A stretch of DNA of 64,000 nt, from positions 28,765,879-28,829,878 of the forward strand of contig NC_133237.1 of NCBI RefSeq assembly GCF_040436345.1. Direction: 5' to 3'. Below are positions 20,171 to 29,365 of this stretch, one piece after another. Origin of the DNA: Pagrus major (Eukaryota > Chordata > Actinopteri > Spariformes > Sparidae). The notes below the pieces were generated by a model. That model was given only the letters and a program-made list of their open reading frames with translations, was not told the DNA's origin and did no database searches. Each line of letters opens with the position of its first letter. The stretch's first letter is position 1. The position numbers were made by a program, and so were the translations under genes.

Positions 20171-21195
20171 ACCCCGGAGAAAACCACTGGTAGCACAGGG
20201 TTAGTGTGCTTAGTGAGCTTCTTTTCCTGCAGTGTCCTCTTAAGACCCCTTGTGGCCTGACTGAGGGATGTCTTATCCTCCTGCCACTTCACCTGACAAC
20301 TCCCCAGCTCCTGCTCATTGTATCATCTGACCTTATTTATTTATTTTTTTTAATTAAAGAATTTCTTCTTTAATTTAAGTTGGTTAACCGGAGCACCCCG
20401 GAGAAAACCACTAGTAGCAAAGGGTTAGTGTGTTTGAGTCAGTCTCCTGTCAGTTCCTGAGCGTGGATCAGGCCACTAGAAGAACTTTCTGAACCATTTC
20501 TTCTTTTTCTTTTTCTTCTTGCTCATGAGCTCTTCCAGCTGGGACTTTGTGGAGATTTCTTTCTCCTCCCACTCCAGCGTCTTTTCCTGCAGCGTCCTCT
20601 TGAGACTCCTTGTGGCCTGACTGAGGGATGTCTTATTCTCCTGCCACTTCACCTGACAACTCCCCAGCTCCTGCTCATTATATCATCTGAGCTTATTTAT
20701 TTATTTTTTTTAATTAAAGAATTTCTTCTTTAATTTAAGTTGGTTAACCGGAGCACCCCGGAGAAAACCACTAGTAGCAAAGGGTTAGTGTGTTTGAGTC
20801 AGTCTCCTGTCAGTTCCTGAGCGTGGATCAGGCCACTAGAAGAACTTTCTGAACCATTTCTTCTTTTTCTTCTTCTTCTTGCTCATGAGCTCTTCCAGCT
20901 GGGACTTCATGGAGATTTCTTTCTCCTCCCACTCCAGCGTCTTTTCCTGCAGCGTCCTCTTGAGACTCCTTGTGGCCTGACTGAGGGATGTCTTATCCTC
21001 CTGCCACTTCACCTGACAACTCCCCAGCTCCTGCTCATTATATCATCTGATCTTATTTATTTATTTTTTTTAATTAAAGAATTTCTTCTTTAATTTAAGT
21101 TGGTTAACCGGAGCACCCCGGAGAAAACCACTAGTAGCAAAGGGTTAGTGTGTTTGAGTCAGTCTCCTGTCAGTTCCTGAGCGTGGATCAGGCCA
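20171..21195 (-). repeat. 360-bp direct repeats: amplified 3' end of the coiled-coil gene
   Basis: GCGTGGATCAGGCCACTAGA occurs at 20461, 20821 and 21181, an exact 360-bp period. Each unit carries, on the minus strand, the last 60-70 codons of the neighbouring coiled-coil gene including the basic tail (MSKKKK...WFRKF) and stop, then its 3' flank (TTCTTTAATTAAAAAAAATA). A fourth, internally deleted unit lies at 20171-20460. Copies are nearly identical to each other (single-base changes such as GAGCTT/GATCTT before TATTTATTT), so the amplification is recent. Confidence 0.92.
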
Positions 21196-22977
21196 CTAGA
21201 ACTTTCTATACCATTTCTTCTTTTTCTTCTTCTTGCTCATGAGCTCTTCCAGCTCGGACTTCATGGAGATTTTTTTCTCCTCCCACTCCAGCGTCTTTTC
21301 CTGCAGCGTCCTCTTGAGACTCTTTGTGGCCTGACTGAGGGATGTCTTATCCTCCTGCCACTTCACCTGACAACTCCCCAGCTCCTGCTCAGCCTTCGTC
21401 AGAGCAGCCGTGAGGATGCTGTTCTTGTGTTTCTGCTCGTCCAGCATAGTCTTGAACTCCTGCCACTGCAGGAGATGTATGTCCAACTGTTGCTTGACTT
21501 CATTCAGAGCAGCCATAACAGTGTTGTTCTCGTTTTTCTGCATGTTCAGCTTAGCCTTATAGCGATTTTCGGATTTCTCCATCTCCTCCAGCAGGGAGGT
21601 TTGCTTCTGCTGCCAGTAGAGGCGCTCAGTCTCCAGCAGATCCTCTGCTTCTTTAAGGGCAGATGCCATCTTCCTGGTCTCTGCTTCGTGTTCCCTAATC
21701 TGGAGTTGATGGGAAGCCTGGGATTTTTCCACAGGGTCATTTACTCCCTGTTGCAGATCCTGCACAGTCTTCTTGAAGCCTTCTGCGACCAGAATGAGGG
21801 ATTTCTTTTCCTCTTGCAGGATCTCCAGCTTCTGCTTAACATTGCTCAGATCAGCCACAAGGGTTTTGTTCTCCTGTTTCTGCTCGTCCAGCTGAGCCAC
21901 ATAGAGAGCCCTGGATTTCTCCATCTCCTCCAGCAGGGAGGTTTGCTTCTGCTGCCAGCAGAGGCGCTTAGTCTCCAGCAGATCCTCTGCTTCTTTAAGG
22001 GCAGATGCCATCTTCCTGGTCTCTGCTTCGTGTTCCCTAATCTGGAGTTGATGGGAAGCCTGGGATCTTTCCACAATGTCATTTACTCTCTGTTGCAGAT
22101 CCTGTGCAGTCTTCTTGAAGCCTTCTGCGACCTGAATGAGGGATGTCTTTTCTTCTTGCAGGATCTCCAGCTTCTGCTTAACATTGCTCAGATCAGCCAC
22201 AAGGGTTTTGTTCTCGTGTTTCTGCTCATCCAGCTGAGCCACATAGAGAGCCCTAGATTCCTCCATCTCCTCCAGCAGGGTTTTCTTCTGCTGCAAGCGG
22301 AGGAGTACAGTCTCCAGCTGATCTTCTGATTGTGTAAGGGCAAATTTGATCTCCCCGTTCTCTGCTTTGTATTGTTTAATCTGGAGTTGATGTGAAGCCT
22401 GGGATCTTTCTAGAGTCTTCTTAGCCTCTTCCTCATACTTGACCTCTTCCTGCAGCCTCCGAACTTTAGCCCTCTTATATACAAGTTCGGCTTCCAGCTG
22501 TTCGGCCCTCGCTTTCTCCAATTTGATTTGAACGTCCTTGCTGTTGGAAGTCTCAGAGACCGTTTGGAGCTGTGATTTCAGATCCTCGATCTCTGTCTGT
22601 AAAGAGTGGACATCAGCCTGACTCTTATCTAGCTGGGCTTTCAGGTCAGACATCTCCCTCTCCTTCAGTTCACTCTCGCTCAAAGCAACTGAGGGTTCAG
22701 CCTTCTCGGAGTTGTCTTCAGGCCTTGTCCTCTGCTGAACCCCTGTTTTTTGTCTCCTCTCGCTTATTTCTCCTCTCCTATCCTCTGAACTATCGCTCAT
22801 CTCACTTATTTCTCCTCTCCCATCCTCTGAACTGTCGCTCATCTCACTTATTTCTCCTCTCCCATCCTCTGAACTATCGCTCATCTCACTTATTTCTCCT
22901 AACAAGTCCTCTAGGATATCTTCCATCTTGCCTTTTCTACTTTTTCTAACTTTTCTCTTATTCTCTCTACGCTCCAT
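21196..22977 (-). CDS. Repeat-containing coiled-coil protein, single exon, function unknown
   Basis: A 593-residue uninterrupted frame. The N-terminus is basic (MERRENKRKVRKSRKGK), followed by three 14-residue acidic repeats (GEISEMSDSSEDGR). From residue 100 to the end the protein is one long Glu/Lys/Gln-rich coiled coil with no globular domain. Within it about three repeats of 113-114 residues occur (units start SQASHQLQI, include LLEEMEKSRALYVAQLDEQK and LQEEKKSLI). The C-terminus is a basic lysine run ending WYRKF. The start at 22977 is the first ATG, with TATA-like stretches 20-60 bases upstream. The gene resembles golgin/trichohyalin-like coiled coils only in composition. Clean internal and terminal duplications suggest ongoing unequal exchange. 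Whether it is a host gene or part of a mobile unit is unknown. Confidence 0.7.
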   Translation of the reverse strand: MERRENKRKVRKSRKGKMEDILEDLLGEISEMSDSSEDGRGEISEMSDSSEDGRGEISEMSDSSEDRRGEISERRQKTGVQQRTRPEDNSEKAEPSVALSESELKEREMSDLKAQLDKSQADVHSLQTEIEDLKSQLQTVSETSNSKDVQIKLEKARAEQLEAELVYKRAKVRRLQEEVKYEEEAKKTLERSQASHQLQIKQYKAENGEIKFALTQSEDQLETVLLRLQQKKTLLEEMEESRALYVAQLDEQKHENKTLVADLSNVKQKLEILQEEKTSLIQVAEGFKKTAQDLQQRVNDIVERSQASHQLQIREHEAETRKMASALKEAEDLLETKRLCWQQKQTSLLEEMEKSRALYVAQLDEQKQENKTLVADLSNVKQKLEILQEEKKSLILVAEGFKKTVQDLQQGVNDPVEKSQASHQLQIREHEAETRKMASALKEAEDLLETERLYWQQKQTSLLEEMEKSENRYKAKLNMQKNENNTVMAALNEVKQQLDIHLLQWQEFKTMLDEQKHKNSILTAALTKAEQELGSCQVKWQEDKTSLSQATKSLKRTLQEKTLEWEEKKISMKSELEELMSKKKKKKKWYRKF

Positions 22978-22984
22978 TGCGACT

Positions 22985-23837
22985 TAGAGATATGTGTCTG
23001 AGCACAAATGGCAAATATAAAGTCAGGTCTACCATATATAACATTTCAACATTCTAAAATGGCTTTATGACATCACCGGGGCTTTGATACATTCTGCTTT
23101 GATCTTCTCATCAAAGCAGGTGTGGCATGTGGGCCAGGAGGATATTGTTGCCATGTTGTTGCTATGGCAACAATATAGAATGTTTTTTGTTTTACAAGAA
23201 CTTAATGGCCTTTTTTTGATTATATGTTATTCCAAAGTGTATATATTTAAATCATCTAAAATCCATGTCTGCTGCTGTCCTTTCTCATTAATCACAACAG
23301 TATCACTAATTTTAGGTTTGAGACCTAAAGTAATAAACTTTAGACATCAAAAAGTTCAGACCATCGAGTTTAACTATAAATCTTTAAATGTTAAGGTAAC
23401 GGCTGAAAATGACAGCAGAAATAAACAAGTTTTGCTGATTTCACATATCTCCACAATGCAAATCAACTGAAAGTCAACCAGAAGTGACGACATGTCATCG
23501 GGCCTGTTGGATACCAGTTGTTTGAATATATGAATGAAATGATTCTGAAACTAAATGAACTCAAGTATCAGGAGTCATTTTCTGGCAAGAAAGTCGACTG
23601 ATTATTGGATTGATTGGATATTGGATATTAAAGGAGTATTTTGTAGTTTTGGGGCAAAAATGTTAATGAAAAATGTTGTTTGTGGGTTTAAATGATATTT
23701 TTTCATGTCAAGAGTTTGACAGTTTATTGTGCAATTGTTCAGGTAAAGGCTGTAGAGAAAACACAATGAGAAAGACTACATGTCGCATATGTGACGTCAC
23801 ATCATCACCCTTTCCCTCCACTTCTCCATTCACAGTG
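22985..23837. other. Upstream region of the coiled-coil gene, no further gene
   Basis: TATATATGG and TTTATATTT on the minus strand around 23005-23035 are possible core promoter elements for the gene starting at 22977. The remaining sequence is AT-rich without recognisable exons. Confidence 0.35.
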
Positions 23838-23961
23838 CCAATCAGATCAAGACGCCGGTGTGTTTTGTGCCTGAATGTCCCCATTCCAGCAGGAACGGCT
23901 GTTCTTTCTTTCGTTTCCCGTCTGATGTAAAGACTAGGAATCGCTGGCTCAAACTGATCAG
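23838..23961 (+). pseudogene. ISL2EU/Harbinger-like THAP gene, exon 1 (start codon lost)
   Basis: This exon encodes the first half of a THAP finger: VCFVPEC (first two Cys ligands), a FFRFP motif and RNRWLKLIR, ending at a GTAAGA splice donor (23962). The codon where such genes normally start (Met-Pro before the first ligand) reads ACG at 23852-23854, so the usual ATG appears lost. Alternatively the exon is internal, because an acceptor-like TTCACAG precedes TGCC at 23837. It joins in phase (split Arg codon) with the exon at 26048, about 2.1 kb downstream. Confidence 0.65.
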
Positions 23962-26047
23962 GTAAGAGATATGTGTATGCGAATTTAGCAAAGATAACTT
24001 AGCTGATACTGAGCTAGCAGCTAACAATGGACGTAAGCTAACATCAACTTCAACATTAAGTTTAGCCTTGATTTTCATATTTTCAGTACATCCATATCCT
24101 TATTATTTTACACAGTTGGAAGAAAAAGAGTGGACCTTCTGGAATCGTGTGGATTTCTGCATGGTATGATGGTGCAGGTGTTTTATGCATGATTGCTCCT
24201 ACAATGTGACATGTTTTTAGCACAAGAGAAAATTGTCCCACTAAAATTTTCTTCATTGAAAACCCTCAAGCCAGTGCTCCTGATGACAATCAGATATCCA
24301 CAGGTCACATTTTTATGACCAATCAGTGCAGAAAACCACACAATTCCAAAGGGTGCACATACTTTGATAGCCATACGTTTCATCTAACTGTGTAAGAGTA
24401 ATTTGGCTTCAGAGTAGTGATGAAGGTAGTGAGAAAAGGTGGTGAGCAACATGTAACGATAACATGTTTTCTTTCCTTTTTAATCCACTCTTATAATCTT
24501 ACATAATCTTGTAAATAAAATAAACAAAATCAAAATCAAAATCAGACAGATCAGGGAGAGTCGAAAGGGACCAGCAGCCAGCCTTGCATGAAATTCTTCT
24601 GGATTGTTTGTTGCTTTGAGGGGTGAGTTAGGGCAATAACATACACAAATGATTACTGCAACCGTGTATGAATCAGTCTTTAAATAAGTAATTAATAAAA
24701 GGGATTTACTCTTTCCTTCTTCAGACTTCATGTTCAGCTTCGTTCCCTTTCTCTATTTTCGTAGGAACAGCTAAAGCCCCCAACCAGGACTGACGGACAC
24801 AGGAATTTTCAGGTCAAGTGTTTTATTAATTCTACTGCATCACAGTTAGCAGTGTCAGCATACACAGCAGTATTTAAAACTTAACGGTGACCAACTGGGC
24901 ATTTAACAACCACGAACATGTCCACAAGTCTCGCAGTCACACAAATTGTGCACAATGCACCACCCCATGTCAATCATATTACACACAATATGAGGGATGT
25001 GGGATGGTGCCTTGTGCATATGTTGTGTGACTTTTCATTACGGCATTATTAATGCATTTAATTATTTAAACAACAATCATACCTCACATGAACGTTTACA
25101 CACCAAAAATGTAAGTGTAGCTTTTTAAGTGAGTGTTAATTACATTTTTATCACAAGTTTATGTTTTCTATATTCTTCTCTCCTCAGCACCATCATACCC
25201 TGTTCCTTGCAAATCAGCGTCTTGGATTTGTATACCATTTCAAATAAATTCAGTTGACTGTAGTTATGACCTTAAGCTGTGTTTCTTTGAGTCAAAAACA
25301 ATGTTTGTGTTTAAAAACAATTAGACACAGCCTTTAAGAGAATACAAGCTTACTTTATTCCCAGTGTGAAAGATGACAGCCATTTACCTGCATTAATATT
25401 TATAACTTTGATTTTATTCAAATCTTCAAGTTCAGTATTCATTTCAGATAAATTGTATGGGCTGTGATTTTATATTTTATCACCATACACACTCAATTGT
25501 AAAAATCTTACTGATGTTTCAATGGCTAAACTATGATATTAAGCCTAATTGCTTTAGATTGAATTACAGTGTAGGACAAACGACTGGCAAAACAAAGTGT
25601 CTTGTGCATGTCACATGATATGTCCATCTTATGAGATGTTTGCTGACATTGCTGACGTCTAAAGAAGAGTGAGAAAAACGATACTCCTCAAAGCCATCTT
25701 CAGGCACACCACTTGAAGGGACCATGTTGAAGCGCACGGTGAGGGTCATGTCTTCACTGTCCTGGCACAAGTCTAAAGGGAAAAGGAAAACAAAACACAC
25801 ATACGCAAGAGTATACAATAGGACTAACACCACTCACTAGCAATGATAACACACTGACGATGAAGGGGACGTTTTCCCTTGGTTATCATTTTTGTGTTGG
25901 AGGTCAGTGAGGATCATGGATCGTGTCTTCACTGATCTGCCTAAATCAAAAGAGAAAAAAACAGTAAAGCACACACACGAGTATACCATAGCACTGCTAA
26001 CACCCACTGGTAATAATTATTAGTGTTTTTTCCATTTTGTTGTGCAG
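23962..26047 (+). other. Intron-like region of the THAP gene
   Basis: AT-rich, with no strong gene. On the minus strand two exon-like pieces share GTGAAGACA after acceptor-like CTTTAG / ATTTAG (around 25770 and 25945). The first opens a 60-residue frame (25564-25773). I do not recognise its product. Confidence 0.35.
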
Positions 26048-26447
26048 ACGAGCAGACAGGGAGCCAAATAAAAATTCGAGGGTGTGTGGCTGCCATTTCC
26101 CAAATGGCAAGGAAAAGGGCCCATGTCTTTTCTGGTGGTCCAAGACTACCCCCAGCCATCCAACCCAACCATCCAACCAGTCCCCTGACCACACCGACCA
26201 CACATACTGCAAGGTGGCAGGATACGAGACTGCAGCGGAGCCCAACCCAGGACCCGATGGAGGTGAAATGGAGGAGCCAGAAGACATCGTCTGCCAAGAA
26301 TCTAGGCCTGTCAGTGGAAACTCTACTGTCTACTCTCCTGCAGGTCTGACAGACGAGGTCATAAGGATGGAGACTGGCCTACCAGATAAGGCCATGTTCA
26401 GAAGGGTGGTGGGGCTAGTGCAGCGCTTTGAGGGCTCCATCGTCTAA
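26048..26447 (+). pseudogene. ISL2EU/Harbinger-like THAP transposase, exon 2, truncated
   Basis: After a good acceptor (TTTTGTTGTGCAG) the frame gives ADREPNKNSRVCGCHF, the second half of the THAP finger with the final Cys-x2-His. A proline-rich linker and an acidic stretch follow, then LTDEVIRMETGLPDKAMF and a short helical piece. The frame stops at 26445-26447. In fish ISL2EU-type transposases, as I recall, this motif is followed by a long DDE domain; that domain is absent here. An AATAAA lies at 26573-26578. The reading is a THAP transposase truncated just before its catalytic domain. The family is inferred from the THAP plus LTDEVI(R)METGLP pattern. Confidence 0.6.
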
Positions 26448-26720
26448 AAACAAAAGAGTGCAAACTCTGGTACAACAATGTTGGAGCTGCCACAACACAT
26501 TCAACACCTCAACAACAGGTGAACTTTAGCAACAGCAAGTCTTTACAAAGTCATGAATATAAAGTATAGGCTAATAAAATATAAAAGGGATATGGAAATG
26601 CTACCCAGACACCAGCCTCTTAATACATTAAGTCAAGAATTTCAAATATCATCCTGAAAAAGGGCCTTGTGTGAAGGAAAATTGCCCTGATTCCTGCACA
26701 GGTGAGATAGGTGTGTGTGG
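26448..26720. other. Non-coding gap between the two convergent genes
   Basis: Holds the AATAAA at 26573-26578 used by the plus-strand THAP copy. Nothing else recognised. Confidence 0.4.
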
Positions 26721-27088
26721 TCATTCAGTTATGGTATTGTTGGGTGGATGTGTGCCAGGTGTTGTGTTGGGTGGATATGTGCCATGTACTGTGTGTGTTG
26801 CTGGTGCAGATGCAAAGAGGTGTCCATAAGGACCTCTGGGTTGGTATGGTGGTGGCATGTTGAATGGATGAGGTGGCTGCATAACTTGTCCCATCAGTGC
26901 AAATCCATCTGAAATTGAGTTTGTCAGTGTCTCAAGACTAGTAGATCGTTTATTGAAATTTTCAGAAGATTGTCTCTCTGATGTCTCCACCATGTCCACA
27001 ATTCTCTTTATGATGTAGATGTCTTCCTTGGATGCATGCAGCAACTGCCTCTCAGCTGGAAGCTTTCTTTTAAGCCTGTCAGTTTTGC
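26721..27088 (-). pseudogene. C-terminal exon of a Myb/SANT-like accessory protein of a Harbinger-type element
   Basis: On the minus strand an acceptor (GATCTTTTTCAAG, exon from 27088) opens a frame encoding a helical Lys/Arg/Glu segment (KTDRLKRKLPAERQLLHASK) and a Pro/His/Tyr-rich tail (PPHPFNMPPPYQPRG) ending at 26721. PIF/Harbinger-type elements usually carry a second gene for a Myb/SANT DNA-binding partner, often opposite in orientation to the transposase, and such partners have this helical plus Pro-rich end. The expected upstream trihelix exon was not found. Convergent arrangement with the THAP gene fits a single broken element. Confidence 0.42.
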
Positions 27089-27513
27089 CTTGAAAAAGAT
27101 CAAAATAAATTATTTCAAGCTAGCTTAAATAAGGCCTAGATCAATCATCTACACAGGCCCAGATGATAATGTACATTACAATGAACAAATTAGCCTATAC
27201 CAAGCAATTAGTGCTGTACTTAAGTAGAGTGCAAACTTAAGGTTTGCTGTATAGGTAACGTTAGCCTACTCTACTCAGGCCCGTAGCCAGCCTTGTGGAG
27301 GGGGGGGTTCTTTTTTCCCCAAAAAGTGGGCTTCACCAATCGCCCTACCCTAAATACACAAGCACACTTAATAAATTTTAATGTATGTTTTTTATTCATT
27401 ATACCATTCATTCATTTTATTCACTTTTACATAACATGCTTCTCTTCTTTTTAACTCTCGCAGGGTTTTGCTCTCCTCTGCTGCATGTCTCTGTTAACAT
27501 GAATGAATGTAGT

Positions 27514-27517
<4 letters not shown>

Positions 27518-27546
<29 letters not shown>

Positions 27547-27548
27547 GT
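27518..27548 (+). repeat. (GTA)n microsatellite
   Basis: About ten GTA/TAG triplets in a row. Confidence 0.95.
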
Positions 27549-27644
27549 GTCAATCAATTAGTTGAATTAAATTGCTGTGTACTATTTCTCTACTATTGTT
27601 GTCTGTTTTAGTTGTGTCTCTGTTGCTCACCTCAGTTATGGAAT

Positions 27645-29083
27645 AAGAATGCTCTCCCTCTGTTGCTCTCCTCTGCTGTCTGTCTCTCTGTTGTCTGTCT
27701 CTCTGTTGCTCTCCTCTGCTGTCTCTCTCTCTGTTGTGTCTCTCTCTGTTGTCTGTCTCTCTGTTGCTCTCCTCTGCTGTCTCTCTCTCTGTGTTGTCTG
27801 TCTCTCTGTTGCTCTCCTCTGCTGTCTCTCCCTCTGTTGCTCTCCTCTGCTGTCTCTCTGTTGTGTCTCTCTCTGTTGTCTGTCTCTCTGTTGCTCTCCT
27901 CTGCTGTCTCTCTCTCTGTGTTGTCTGTCTCTCTGTTGCTCTCCTCTGCTGTCTCTCCCTCTGTTGCTCTCCTCTGCTGTCTCTCTGTTGTGTCTCTCTC
28001 TGTTGTCTGTCTCTCTGTTGCTCTCCTCTGCTGTCTCTCTCTCTGTGTTGTCTGTCTCTCTGTTGCTCTACTCTGCTGTCTCTCTGTTGTGTCTCTCTCT
28101 GTTGTCTGTCTCTCTGTTGCTCTCCTCTGCTGTCTCTCTCTCTGTGTTGTCTGTCTCTGTTGCTCTCCTCTGCTGTCTCTCCCTCTGTTGCTCTCCTCTG
28201 CTGTCTCTCTGTTGTGTCTCTCTCTGTTGTCTGTCTCTCTGTTGCTCTCCTCTGCTGTCTCTCTCTCTGTTGTCTGTCTCTCTGTTGCTCTACTCTGCTG
28301 TCTCTCTGTTGTCTCTCTCTGTTGTCTGTCTCTCTGTTGCTCTCCTCTGCTGTCTCTCTGTTGTCTCTCTCTCTGTTGTCTGTCTCTCTGTTGCTCTCCT
28401 CTGCTGTCTCTCTCTCTGTGTTGTCTGTCTCTCTGTTGCTCTACTCTGCTGTCTCTCTGTTGTGTCTCTCTCTGTTGTCTGTCTCTCTGTTGCTCTCCTT
28501 TGCTGTCTCTCTGTTGTCTGTCTCTCTGTTGCTCTCCTTTGCTGTCTCTCTGTTGTGTCTCTCTCTGTTGTCTGTCTCTCTGTTGCTCTCCTCTGCTGTC
28601 TCTCTCTCTGTGTTGTCTGTCTCTCTGTTGCTCTCCTCTGCTGTCTCTCCCTCTGTTGCTCTCCTCTGCTGTCTCTCTGTTGTGTCTCTCTCTGTTGTCT
28701 GTCTCTCTGTTGCTCTCCTTTGCTGTCTCTCTCTCTGTGTTGTCTGTCTCTCTGTTGCTCTCCTCTGCTGTCTCTCTCTCTCTGTTGTCTGTCTCTCTGT
28801 TGCTCTCCTCTGCTGTCTCTCTCTCTGTGTTGTCTGTCTCTCTGTTGCTCTACTCTGCTGTCTCTCTGTTGTGTCTCTCTCTGTTGTCTGTCTCTCTGTT
28901 GTGTCTCTCTCTGTTGTCTGTCTCTCTGTTGCTCTCCTCTGCTGTCTGTCTCTCTGTTGCTCTCCTCTGCTGTCTCTCTGTTGTCTGTCTCTCTGTTGCT
29001 CTCCTCTGCTGTCTCTCTGTTGTCTCTCTCTCTGTCGTCTGTCTCTCTGTCGTCTGTCTCTCTGTTGCTCTCCTCTGCTGTCT
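27645..29083 (+). repeat. CT-rich minisatellite, 1.44 kb
   Basis: Composite of short blocks (CTCTGTTGTCTGTCT, CTCTGTTGCTCTCCTCTG, CTGTCTCTCTCTCTGTG) rearranged in many orders, with CTCTACTCTG and CTCCTTTG variants marking larger duplicated units. All three plus-strand frames are open for about 500 codons because the blocks lack stops. That explains the long Cys/Leu/Ser-rich frames, which I regard as non-coding. It abuts the 3' tail of a LINE at 29084. Confidence 0.95.
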
Positions 29084-29318
29084 CAATTTCAAATGAGCTT
29101 TATTGGCATGAAAGTTTAAGCAATTTTGCCAAAGCAACAAAACACAATATACAATGTTGACACAGTAAATAATTACAGAATAAATAATAGATATATGATT
29201 AATAATAATGATAATAATGATAATAATAAAACAAATAAATTAATAAAGAAAAGAAAAGAAGAAGAAAAGAAAAGAGAAAAAATAAATAAATAAATAAATA
29301 AATAAAAATAAAAATGGA

Positions 29319-29363
<45 letters not shown>

Positions 29364-29365
29364 TA

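Noticed and set aside
21427..22329. 300-codon plus-strand frame opposite the coiled-coil gene
   Set aside because: Antisense shadow of a repetitive Glu/Lys/Leu coding sequence.
23852..26447. Host THAP-domain gene
   Set aside because: Downstream LTDEVI/METGLP motif and missing rest of the protein fit a broken transposon better.
27577..29160. Long plus-strand reading frames (about 460-530 codons) rich in Leu, Ser, Cys
   Set aside because: They run through a minisatellite whose units lack stops in three frames; no unique coding sequence or conserved motif.
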